8,591 bases of DNA from positions 1-8,591 of the forward strand of contig JAEHHF010000018.1 in the NCBI GenBank assembly GCA_019248085.1, read 5' to 3'. A program made the position numbers and the translations under genes. The first letter of the stretch is position 1; each line of letters starts with the position of its first letter. This document shows, piece after piece, positions 1 through 6,074 of this stretch. Below the pieces are notes generated by a model, which was not told the origin of the DNA, made no database searches, and worked only from the letters and a program-made list of their open reading frames with translations. The stretch comes from Candidatus Dojkabacteria bacterium S2_J21 (GTDB lineage Bacteria > Patescibacteria > Dojkabacteria > SC72).

Positions 1-447
1 TATGGTCTTTTTAATATTTGCTAATTTCTTGTCTATCTTGTTTACAACAACGATTGGTTTGAGCCCCATTTCTAATGCTCTTTTTAGTACAAACTTGGTC
101 TGTGGCATAGGTCCTTCTTTTGCATCAATCAAGAGTAAGCAACTATCTGCCATGTTAAGGGTTCTTTCAACTTCCCCACCGAAATCTGCATGTCCTGGTG
201 TATCAATGATATTGATCTTGTATCCTTTGTATCTGATCGAGATGTTCTTTGCACTTATTGTAATCCCCTTCTCTCTCTCTAATTCGCTTGAGTCAAGAAT
301 CTGTGTCTCAAGCATTTCTTCCTGATTATCTCTAAAAAGATGATTTTGCTTCATAAAAGCATCAACTAAGGTGGTCTTTCCGTGATCTACGTGTGCAATG
401 ATAGCAATGTTTCTTAAATTTTCTTTGTTGATTGGAGAATATTCCAT
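1..447 (-). CDS. typA: TypA/BipA ribosome-associated GTPase (N-terminal part, cut by window edge)
   Basis: This is the first 149 residues of a translational GTPase; the frame is open to base 1, so the C-terminal part is outside the window. The G domain is complete in its key motifs: G1 AHVDHGKT (residues 18-25), the G2 threonine in RGITI-like EKGITI (T63), G3 DTPGH (82-86) and G4 NKID (136-139). The stretches [10 protein letters not shown] (86-95) and [11 protein letters not shown] (111-121) are characteristic of TypA/BipA rather than EF-G or LepA. TypA binds the 70S ribosome at the EF-G site and supports ribosome assembly and growth under stress or cold. The ATG at 447 fits the usual TypA N-terminus ([16 protein letters not shown]). 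It lies 61 nt downstream of the 225-aa toastrack gene on the same strand, but an extended -10 just before the ATG suggests its own transcription. No Shine-Dalgarno is visible. The family call is very secure; gene completeness cannot be judged. Confidence 0.95.
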   Translation of the reverse strand, partial: MEYSPINKENLRNIAIIAHVDHGKTTLVDAFMKQNHLFRDNQEEMLETQILDSSELEREKGITISAKNISIRYKGYKINIIDTPGHADFGGEVERTLNMADSCLLLIDAKEGPMPQTKFVLKRALEMGLKPIVVVNKIDKKLANIKKTI

Positions 448-458
448 GACAAGGGATG

Positions 459-467
459 ATTTTACCA
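459..467 (-). promoter_or_regulatory. Extended -10 promoter of typA
   Basis: On the minus strand the sequence TGGTAAAAT has the extended -10 layout (TGn plus TAAAAT, 5/6 of TATAAT). It ends 11 nt before the typA ATG, so transcription would start only about 4-5 nt before the start codon and leave no room for a Shine-Dalgarno. I see no good -35 element, as expected for an extended -10 promoter. The element sits inside a short inverted repeat (TTACC/GGTAA). Confidence 0.5.
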
Positions 468-508
468 CAAAATGAGGTAAGAAGATACTCTTAAATCATA
501 GAGCTTTC

Positions 509-1186
509 CTATTCTTTGATCTCTACGCCACCAAAGATTGCAGTACCAGAGATTCTAAGCACAGGAGTCTTTACATCGTTAGCGGTTGTTTTGTCTTCCC
601 ATCCACCTAGAATACCTGTCCCATCAGTAACGATCTTACAATTTTTGGGAGCTAGAATTTCTACACCACCGAAAACAGCATTTACTTCAAGTTTTGCGCC
701 ACTTTTTGCAATGGTTGCTTCTCTAAGGTCTATTTTACAACCACCAAAGATTGCGGTTACATCTCCACCTTTAAATTCCTTAGAATCTATATTCTTATCT
801 AATCCCCAAAATATGATAGCTTCAGAGACTCTGTCATGATCATCGTATTTCTTACCTGAATTCATATGGGTATTTTCTTTCTTGAAGATCATTGAAAGAC
901 CTATTGCTATAATCGCAACTGGCCAGAGGACAGCAAAGAAATTCCATGAGAAGAGTCGAGTAAAAAGAAATACTGCTCCAACTGAGAGAAAGAGTATTGC
1001 CGAGGAAGTGTTGTTATCTAGTAACATCTTGATTCCAATCCCTAGCAAAATTGTTGGCCAAAGGTATCCTATGACTTCACCCGCTGTCAGATGGAAAAAT
1101 GGAAGTACGCCGGAGGTTTCCATGAGAAAGATTAGACCGAGAACTATTAAGAGTGCTCCAATGACTAATTTTGAACTAGGTTTCAT
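509..1186 (-). CDS. LiaF-like four-TM membrane protein with C-terminal toastrack-type domain
   Basis: A 225-aa protein with four hydrophobic segments (about residues 7-22, 39-56, 62-76 and 83-101) in the LiaI/LiaF-like (DUF5668-type) arrangement, with the typical LWP turns (42-44 and 87-89). The C-terminal half repeats a beta-strand-plus-FGG pattern: AIFGGCKIDL (145), AVFGGVEIL (170), GILGGWED (191) and AIFGGVEIKE (216 to the end). That is the signature of LiaF C-terminal/DUF2154 toastrack domains. Family members sit in the cytoplasmic membrane, and LiaF represses an envelope-stress two-component system in Firmicutes. No histidine kinase or regulator is in this window, so the target here is unknown. 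The gene follows the 328-aa toastrack gene by 19 bp, so it is probably co-transcribed. The gap is pure AT with no Shine-Dalgarno, and TATATA-like sequence abuts the ATG. The fold class is well supported; the regulatory role is inferred. Confidence 0.85.
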   Translation of the reverse strand: MKPSSKLVIGALLIVLGLIFLMETSGVLPFFHLTAGEVIGYLWPTILLGIGIKMLLDNNTSSAILFLSVGAVFLFTRLFSWNFFAVLWPVAIIAIGLSMIFKKENTHMNSGKKYDDHDRVSEAIIFWGLDKNIDSKEFKGGDVTAIFGGCKIDLREATIAKSGAKLEVNAVFGGVEILAPKNCKIVTDGTGILGGWEDKTTANDVKTPVLRISGTAIFGGVEIKE

Positions 1187-1205
1187 TTATATATATAAAA
1201 ATAAA

Positions 1206-2192
1206 TTAATTTCTATCAATTACCAACGAGCCAACGCCTACAGACACAGTTATGAGGATCTTCTTTTCAGAGGTGTCATAGTTTGATGACTTGTAGCTTG
1301 TATTCTTACCAACTCCTTCGATACTTGTACTATCTAGTTGGATTGATCCAACGCCTAAATCATACGATACCATGATGCCGACCTCTTCTGGAACTGTTAG
1401 TTTAATCTCTCCAGCGCCAACCTCCATGGAGATTGTTTCTGGAATTGAGGCAAGACCAAGCGTTATATCTAGACTTCCTGCTCCAACAGTTGTATTTATC
1501 TCTTTTAAATTAGTGCTATCAAAATCAACAATTCCCTCTCCAGCTCCTAATTCTATACTTACTGTTGTTGGAATAGTCTCTTGTCCTAGTGTTAAAGTAT
1601 ATTCAGGAGTTTTGAAATTCCATAGACCATAGTGTCTTACAGTTGTATTATCAAAGGTTGTAGTTAATACGCTATCTCTCAACTCCGTTTCCAAAGTAGG
1701 TTTGTCATTTTTGTTAAAGAATTCTGATTGAGAGTGTAGGAAGTAATCGTTTTTCTCGTCCCCAAGAATCAATTTAGATGCTGCAATTGTTATATCTAAG
1801 TTTCTAGATGTTACTTCAGTGTAATCCGTAGCATGAACATAGACATCATCCTGTGTAAGAGATTCGTCTTGTGCTGCACGACATTCATTAAAGAAACAGT
1901 GTGTTATACCTTCTGGTACAAAAGGAATAGGTTTGTTCATAACAAAGAAGTATGAAGAGGCACCGATGAGGATTATGAAAAGAGTATATATGATTGGATA
2001 TACTATCTGCCCTATTCTATTATCTGGGAGTATGATCTTAATACCTGCAAGGATTAGAATGATTGGCCAGAATCTTAGTATATGTAACCAGATACTCCAA
2101 GGAACAGCGTTGGTGGTATTGAGTAAGAAAAGAATCCCCAGAGATACCATAAATATTGCTCCTGTAATGTCTTTGTATTTTTTGTCTTCCAT
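1206..2192 (-). CDS. Membrane-anchored toastrack protein (DUF5668-type TM plus beta repeat domain)
   Basis: A 328-aa protein. The N-terminal part has three hydrophobic segments (about 11-26, 31-56 and 62-86) resembling the LiaI/LiaF TM region, including RFWP (41-44). Residues from about 90 on form a polar, strand-rich domain. It ends in a regular glycine repeat: GAG at 216, 237 and 259, then GVG at 280 and 319, each followed by a short amphipathic strand such as SLDITLG or EIKLTVP. The period is about 21-22 residues, with the last gap about twice that. This is the toastrack architecture seen in DUF4097-like/LiaF-like envelope-stress proteins. The domain has an N-proximal CFFNEC pair of cysteines that could form a disulfide outside the cell. 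It is the first gene of a two-gene operon with the 225-aa LiaF-like protein and is divergent from desulfoferrodoxin. The start at 2192 is preceded by TAAAAT at leaderless spacing and no Shine-Dalgarno. Family assignment is good; the ligand and partner are unknown. Confidence 0.83.
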   Translation of the reverse strand: MEDKKYKDITGAIFMVSLGILFLLNTTNAVPWSIWLHILRFWPIILILAGIKIILPDNRIGQIVYPIIYTLFIILIGASSYFFVMNKPIPFVPEGITHCFFNECRAAQDESLTQDDVYVHATDYTEVTSRNLDITIAASKLILGDEKNDYFLHSQSEFFNKNDKPTLETELRDSVLTTTFDNTTVRHYGLWNFKTPEYTLTLGQETIPTTVSIELGAGEGIVDFDSTNLKEINTTVGAGSLDITLGLASIPETISMEVGAGEIKLTVPEEVGIMVSYDLGVGSIQLDSTSIEGVGKNTSYKSSNYDTSEKKILITVSVGVGSLVIDRN

Positions 2193-2199
2193 CGTTAGG

Positions 2200-2205
2200 A
2201 TTTTA
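2200..2205 (-). promoter_or_regulatory. -10 element at leaderless spacing, toastrack operon
   Basis: On the minus strand TAAAAT (5/6 to consensus) ends exactly 7 nt before the ATG at 2192, which would place the transcription start on or next to the start codon. A weak -35 match (ATAACA) lies 18 bp upstream. A second candidate, the extended form TGATAAAAT at 2231-2239 on the same strand, would give a leader of about 31 nt that also lacks a Shine-Dalgarno. The DNA is AT-rich, so either could be chance. Confidence 0.4.
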
Positions 2206-2249
2206 AATTTACATTCGTATATATGTTATCATTTTATCAATAACTTAAG

Positions 2250-2255
2250 TATTTT
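2250..2255 (+). promoter_or_regulatory. Possible -10 element of desulfoferrodoxin
   Basis: TATTTT ends 9 nt before the dfx ATG, with TTATCA (4/6 to the -35 consensus) 18 bp upstream. An alternative is TTTACA (2208-2213, 5/6) with TTTTAT (2232-2237) at 18 bp spacing, giving a leader of about 20 nt. Neither leader contains a Shine-Dalgarno. The 72-bp space is shared with the divergent toastrack promoter, so the two promoters must overlap. Confidence 0.3.
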
Positions 2256-2264
2256 CAATACAGT

Positions 2265-2642
2265 ATGGAAATTAGACAAATATATAAATGCCCAATATGT
2301 GGAAACATAGTTGAGCTATTAAAAGTTGGAGGTGGAGAATTAGTATGTTGTGGTCAGCCTATGCTCCTAGAAACAGTAAAAAAAGAAGAAGATGGGAATG
2401 AGAAGCATCTTCCTGTAGTTACTGTAAATGGGAATGAGATTAGTGTTAAGATCGGGAGCGTTCCACATCCTATGTTAGAGGAACATTTCATTCAATGGAT
2501 TGAGTGTATTGTTGGAAACAATGTTTACAAGAAAGAATTAAAACCTAACGAAGTAGCTGAAGCTATATTTATGGTTGAAGGTGATACAAAGGATATGATT
2601 GTTAGAGAATATTGTAATATCCATGGATTGTGGCAGGCATAG
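2265..2642 (+). CDS. dfx: Desulfoferrodoxin (two-iron superoxide reductase)
   Basis: A 125-aa protein of the usual class I length. The N-terminal desulforedoxin domain carries the center I FeS4 ligands Cys9, Cys12, Cys28 and Cys29 (CPICG and VCCG). The C-terminal neelaredoxin domain holds all center II Fe(His)4Cys ligands: His48 (EKHLP), His68 (PHPM), His74 (EHFI), Cys117 and His120 (CNIHG). The catalytic Glu46-Lys47 pair before His48 is also present. Nothing essential is missing, so the enzyme should reduce superoxide to hydrogen peroxide in the cytoplasm without releasing oxygen. This is the typical strategy of anaerobes, with electrons usually from rubredoxin. No rubredoxin, peroxidase or rubrerythrin gene is near it here. 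It is a single-gene unit between the divergent toastrack operon and a convergent orphan, closed by a strong hairpin. The start at 2265 matches known Dfx N-termini (YKCPICGNIVE), despite the absence of a Shine-Dalgarno. Confidence 0.97.
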   Translation: MEIRQIYKCPICGNIVELLKVGGGELVCCGQPMLLETVKKEEDGNEKHLPVVTVNGNEISVKIGSVPHPMLEEHFIQWIECIVGNNVYKKELKPNEVAEAIFMVEGDTKDMIVREYCNIHGLWQA

Positions 2643-2652
2643 TATGAAGCTT

Positions 2653-2685
2653 CAGAGAGGTGCCTAATATATAAACACCTCTCTG
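2653..2685. terminator. Hairpin between convergent genes, probable bidirectional terminator
   Basis: CAGAGAGGTG and CACCTCTCTG form a perfect 10-bp inverted repeat around a 13-nt AT-rich loop. Outside it, GCTT (2649-2652) can pair with AAGC (2692-2695) across a bulge. It fills the 52-bp gap between the stop of dfx (2642) and the stop of the leftward 135-aa gene (2695). Neither side is followed by a run of T, so it is not a textbook intrinsic terminator. It may act as a transcription stop or as a 3'-end stabiliser for both mRNAs. Confidence 0.6.
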
Positions 2686-2694
2686 GTGAAGAAG

Positions 2695-3102
2695 CTAATC
2701 GTCAATTATATTTGACAGAATATCTACTTCTTGAAGGATTTCTCCTTTCGTATTCGTTTTTTTCCTCCCGCGGATATATGGGAAATTGTTGATAACAATG
2801 GTTCCTATCCTAGAGGGGAGTAGAGAAAATAACTCCTTTGTTAGGAAAATCTCCTCATCGGTATGTTGAGTCTGAATTTCTTTGATGCGTGCAATTAAAC
2901 ATTGCGCATATAGCTGATTGAAGCTTAAAATCTTGGATAACACTTCTGGACGAAGATATATCACTTTGTTATAAGTGAATCCTAATCCATTTTTCATTGC
3001 TGAGGCAATCTCTTGCAATCGATCGTGAATCCCATTCTCTCTTAGTAGAATTCGTCTCTCTGCAATAGCTGCTTGTATCCGATCTAACATATCATCTGTC
3101 AC
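2695..3102 (-). CDS. Hypothetical protein, 135 aa, with canonical GTG start and strong RBS
   Basis: I do not recognise this protein. It is soluble, with no signal peptide or membrane segment. Residues 1-40 look helical and charged, followed by a mixed middle part with YNKVIYLRPEVLSKIL (44-59). A segment RIGTIVINNFPYIRGRKK carries a basic patch, and the tail is acidic (SNIIDD). Only one cysteine is present and no catalytic motif stands out. The start is GTG at 3102: AGGAGG lies 6 nt upstream, which is ideal, whereas an ATG at 3107 is out of frame and hits TGA at once. The next in-frame ATG is at 3090. It is the only gene in the window with both a full -35/-10 promoter and a perfect Shine-Dalgarno. 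It is convergent with dfx and divergent from the ABC-F gene. The coding call is good because of these signals; the function is unknown. Confidence 0.75.
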   Translation of the reverse strand: MTDDMLDRIQAAIAERRILLRENGIHDRLQEIASAMKNGLGFTYNKVIYLRPEVLSKILSFNQLYAQCLIARIKEIQTQHTDEEIFLTKELFSLLPSRIGTIVINNFPYIRGRKKTNTKGEILQEVDILSNIIDD

Positions 3103-3108
3103 GACATT

Positions 3109-3114
3109 CCTCCT
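3109..3114 (-). promoter_or_regulatory. Perfect Shine-Dalgarno of the 135-aa gene
   Basis: AGGAGG on the minus strand is separated by 6 nt (AATGTC) from the GTG at 3102. It decides the start codon. It also indicates that ribosomes of this organism still recognise Shine-Dalgarno sequences, although nearly every other gene here lacks one. Confidence 0.85.
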
Positions 3115-3141
3115 GGTTAATGAGCGATTTACGAACCGGCC

Positions 3142-3170
3142 ATTATACTACAGGTCGCAAAGGCATTCAA
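3142..3170 (-). promoter_or_regulatory. Sigma70-type promoter of the 135-aa gene
   Basis: Minus-strand TTGAAT (3165-3170) and perfect TATAAT (3142-3147) are separated by exactly 17 bp. The predicted transcription start is near 3135, giving a leader of about 33 nt that contains the AGGAGG. It is among the best-formed promoters in the window. Confidence 0.75.
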
Positions 3171-3190
3171 CAACAATATTTAACAAATCT

Positions 3191-3199
3191 TGGTATAAT
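3191..3199 (+). promoter_or_regulatory. Extended -10 promoter of the ABC-F gene, leaderless spacing
   Basis: TGGTATAAT is a perfect extended -10 (TGn plus TATAAT) ending 7 nt before the ATG at 3207, so transcription should begin on or next to the start codon. No convincing -35 is present, in keeping with extended -10 promoters. The region upstream is occupied by the divergent promoter of the 135-aa gene. Confidence 0.65.
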
Positions 3200-3206
3200 A
3201 GCTCTC

Positions 3207-4709
3207 ATGTTGAATATAAATAACATAACTCTTAACAGAGGAAATAAACAAATCCTAAAGAATATCTCTCTTACCTTGGGCGAGGAAGAGAAAGTTGGCC
3301 TTGTAGGGGTAAACGGTGCTGGTAAATCCACGCTGTTAAAAGTCATTGGTGGGTTGGAAGAACAGGATCTGGGAAACATAAATTTCAAAGGATCAGTGTC
3401 ATATCTTGCACAAGAGACACACAAGGAGATGGATATTAATAATCATCCACAGTTAACCATCGGAGAATACCTAATCATTGAAAAGAATATTGAGGTTGAG
3501 GAATGGGAGATAAAGAAATTCCTGAATAACTTGAAAATGGATGATAAGGATTGTGATAGTAAATTGGGTGAGCTTTCTGGGGGACAGAAGATCAAAGTAG
3601 AAATCATTAAGATACTGTTGGAAAAAGCAGACCTATTAATATTGGATGAACCTACTAACTTCTTAGATATTCCTTCTGCAGAGTGGTTAATGAGATATCT
3701 TGTTACATATCCGAAGGCTGTTTTAGTGGTTTCCCATGACCTTAGGTTGATGAATAAGGGAATAACGAAGATTTGGTTCCTTAACGAAAGAATACATGAT
3801 GTAGAGGTCTACAGAGGTAACTATGAGCAGTTCCTAAAGGTTCAGGCCTTAAGGGATGAATTCTTAGTTAAACAGTTAATTAGTGAGGAAAGGAAAGCGG
3901 AGAAGGTATTTGAATTAGCTCAGAATCTATCTGGCAGAAAGAGCATCAAGGAGAAAAAACGAGCTGCTAGGAGATTTGAACAAGCCAAGGTGTTAAAAGA
4001 GAATGTTAAGGAACTGCAGGTAAAGGTAATGAAAGGTAAGAAAATGCATTTAAATATTCCTGTCCCTGCTCAGAGTAACAAACTTGTCTTAGAGGCAGAG
4101 CATATATCTAAGGCATATATTAAAGGGAAGGATGTTTTAAGGGATGTGTCATGCAATGTCCAAAGGTATGATCGTCTTGCAGTTATTGGAAAGAATGGTG
4201 CAGGTAAGACTACACTACTTAAGATTTTGGCTGGTAGGTTGAAACAGGATGGAGGTACTTACAAGTGGGGATTTAATACCAATGTGGGTTATTACTCTCA
4301 AGAGAATGAGGACTTAGACTATTCTAAAACTGTTTGGGAAAATGTTGAGAAATTGGAATGGGGAACTTTGGACAAGAGGAAATTCTTGGGTGGATTTTTA
4401 ATAACTGGGAATATGGTGGATCAGAAGGTCTCTACTCTCTCTGGTGGAGAGAAGACAAGATTGGCTTTGGCTAAGCTATTTGCTGGTGGATACAATGTCT
4501 TACTCTTAGACGAGCCTACTACATATTTAGATCCGGATTCTCAGAAGATATTGTTACATGCCTTACAGGAATACAAGGGTACTATTATTTTGGTAAGCCA
4601 TGAGCCTCATTTTGTAAGAGATTTGGGTATCGAGAAGGTTATATTAATGCCAGAAGAATATTTTGGGTATTACAGAGAGGAATATATAGATAGGGTTGGG
4701 GCTATTTAA
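3207..4709 (+). CDS. ABC-F family ATPase (ribosome-associated)
   Basis: A 500-aa protein with two ATP-binding cassettes and no membrane domain. ABC1 has Walker A GVNGAGKST (34-42), signature LSGGQ (123-127), Walker B LLILDEPTNFLD (143-154) and the H-switch SHD (176-178). ABC2 has Walker A GKNGAGKTT (328-336), signature LSGGE (411-415), Walker B VLLLDEPTTYLD (431-442) and SHE (464-466). Residues about 212-285 form the charged, helical inter-domain linker rich in Lys/Arg/Glu that in ABC-F proteins reaches the ribosomal P-site tRNA. ABC-F proteins bind the E site and relieve stalled or antibiotic-bound ribosomes. Subfamily cannot be fixed, and the C-terminal coiled coil of Uup is absent. The open frame extends back to ATG 3120, but family N-termini begin as here (MLNINNITLNRG). 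The extra 29 residues would be encoded across a promoter, so 3207 is preferred. The 3' end overlaps the convergent M16 gene by 8 bp. Family call firm; antibiotic resistance role not implied. Confidence 0.93.
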   Translation: MLNINNITLNRGNKQILKNISLTLGEEEKVGLVGVNGAGKSTLLKVIGGLEEQDLGNINFKGSVSYLAQETHKEMDINNHPQLTIGEYLIIEKNIEVEEWEIKKFLNNLKMDDKDCDSKLGELSGGQKIKVEIIKILLEKADLLILDEPTNFLDIPSAEWLMRYLVTYPKAVLVVSHDLRLMNKGITKIWFLNERIHDVEVYRGNYEQFLKVQALRDEFLVKQLISEERKAEKVFELAQNLSGRKSIKEKKRAARRFEQAKVLKENVKELQVKVMKGKKMHLNIPVPAQSNKLVLEAEHISKAYIKGKDVLRDVSCNVQRYDRLAVIGKNGAGKTTLLKILAGRLKQDGGTYKWGFNTNVGYYSQENEDLDYSKTVWENVEKLEWGTLDKRKFLGGFLITGNMVDQKVSTLSGGEKTRLALAKLFAGGYNVLLLDEPTTYLDPDSQKILLHALQEYKGTIILVSHEPHFVRDLGIEKVILMPEEYFGYYREEYIDRVGAI

Positions 4710-6063
4710 ATCTTTTCCAGAGAGCAGAACTCTTAACCATTTTCGCCAACCCATTTTCGGGGAGATTACTTTCTACCCAAATGTGTGGAGGTGTTGATTG
4801 TAGTCTCTTCAATTCTTTAAGAATATCTTTCTTAGTTATCTTCTTGACCTCTTCGGCGTAGAGATTGTAATTATATATTTCATCATATTCAGAGTAATTT
4901 ACGGCAACATTGTATGGGAGTACTTGATTGTAGACTACCGTTGTTGGATAAATATAGTTACTTATGACATTGTTTATCCATCGAGTTCCTTTATCTGATT
5001 TTATGAATTTTTCGACATCTTCAAAAAGGAAGGTATTAAGATTTGTAAGAAGCTCTTCTACTCTTGAATTTTCTACGATGAATTGTAAACATACGAGATT
5101 ATGATAGAGAGTAAACCGATCGTCACGAGATGCAGACAATCCATATATAAGACCTTTCTTCTCTCGAAGGATAATCTGTCCTATCTTCCTTATCACAGAA
5201 TTTAACACGTTCTCAATCGCTTCTTTTTTATAATCAAATCCTTTTTGAATTTCATCAAAATAGTTCAAATCGATTGTAGTTCCTGTCGCTTTTTCATCAT
5301 AGAAATATCCCCAATTAAGCTTATTAATCAGTTGAGTTCTTTCAATTGCAGGAGCTTCCTTTTTAGTATACTTTCTTCCAATTTTCTCTAATTTAGCAAC
5401 TATAGTCTTGCTTAATTTCTCATTTGATTGAATTGCAAATATAACATCTTTATTTATGAATCTATTATTAAAGTATTTCTGTAAATCTTTAATATTTATA
5501 CTTTTAATCTCCTCGGCCTCTCCAATAATATTATATGTGAATCCGGGGAAAGTTTTTCCTTCTAAGTAAATTATTTTCTGTATGAAATTATCTTTTTCAA
5601 TCTTGGGATCTCTACTTCTTTCAGCTGTTACAATCCTCTTTTCATTAACCAATGATTTTTTAAATTTCTCATATGGGAAATCGACCATGCTATCGATTCT
5701 TTGAAGAATACGGTCAGCCCCTTTGATATTCGAAGAACCCCTTAAATCCATATGCTTATACCATGTCCCAGCATTCATGCTTAATGCGGGTCGTGTTTTA
5801 TTCCCCTCCAAAAATTTATATATATCATCCTGCGTTCTAAAGGTAGTATTGGGGTTACAAATCATATGCTCCATTAGATGGGCACTTCCATGGGGTACTT
5901 TTTCCATTTCCTCATATATGTTTCCTGCTCTTTGAACGGAATAGAAATCAAAATTAACAGTTGCAGGATTCTCTAAATGTATTAACTTAATCCCACAATC
6001 TAATTCATACAATCTGTATGTAATATTGTTGTATGTATTCTTGAATTCTTGTATTAATTTCAT
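4702..6063 (-). CDS. M16 family zinc metallopeptidase
   Basis: A 453-aa protein with the inverted zinc motif HLMEH (62-66): zinc ligands His62 and His66, and catalytic Glu65. The third ligand is most likely Glu148, in NEKRIVTAE, with Glu141 seven residues before it as in pitrilysin. Segment NIIGEAEEIKSINIKDLQKYF (about 178-198) is the usual M16 region after the first domain. The C-terminal half carries REKKGLIYGLSA with Arg300 and Tyr307 at the spacing of the substrate-binding Arg/Tyr pair of active M16 enzymes. Both halves are therefore present in one chain of M16B-like length. There is no signal peptide, so it should degrade peptides in the cytoplasm. It is the last gene of a three-gene operon, 11 nt after the DUF2779 nuclease, and its gap lacks a Shine-Dalgarno. 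Its stop overlaps the convergent ABC-F gene. Activity is predicted to be intact; the substrate is unknown. Confidence 0.9.
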   Translation of the reverse strand: MKLIQEFKNTYNNITYRLYELDCGIKLIHLENPATVNFDFYSVQRAGNIYEEMEKVPHGSAHLMEHMICNPNTTFRTQDDIYKFLEGNKTRPALSMNAGTWYKHMDLRGSSNIKGADRILQRIDSMVDFPYEKFKKSLVNEKRIVTAERSRDPKIEKDNFIQKIIYLEGKTFPGFTYNIIGEAEEIKSINIKDLQKYFNNRFINKDVIFAIQSNEKLSKTIVAKLEKIGRKYTKKEAPAIERTQLINKLNWGYFYDEKATGTTIDLNYFDEIQKGFDYKKEAIENVLNSVIRKIGQIILREKKGLIYGLSASRDDRFTLYHNLVCLQFIVENSRVEELLTNLNTFLFEDVEKFIKSDKGTRWINNVISNYIYPTTVVYNQVLPYNVAVNYSEYDEIYNYNLYAEEVKKITKKDILKELKRLQSTPPHIWVESNLPENGLAKMVKSSALWKRFK

Positions 6064-6074
6064 CTATATTCTAC

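Noticed and set aside
2..325. Rightward open frame at the left edge
   Set aside because: It is antisense to the TypA G domain, whose motifs are unmistakable.
1187..1205. TA-rich run before the 225-aa gene as a promoter or simple repeat
   Set aside because: The 19-bp gap is too AT-biased to tell a promoter from composition, and the two genes look like one operon.
882..1286. Rightward open frame of 134 codons across the toastrack genes
   Set aside because: It is antisense to two well-supported membrane proteins, spans their junction, and its Lys/Arg/Pro-rich translation fits no family.
1933..2310. Rightward open frame running into the dfx start
   Set aside because: It overlaps the 5' part of the toastrack gene antisense and dfx in another frame, and crosses the shared promoter region; dfx has all metal ligands in its own frame.
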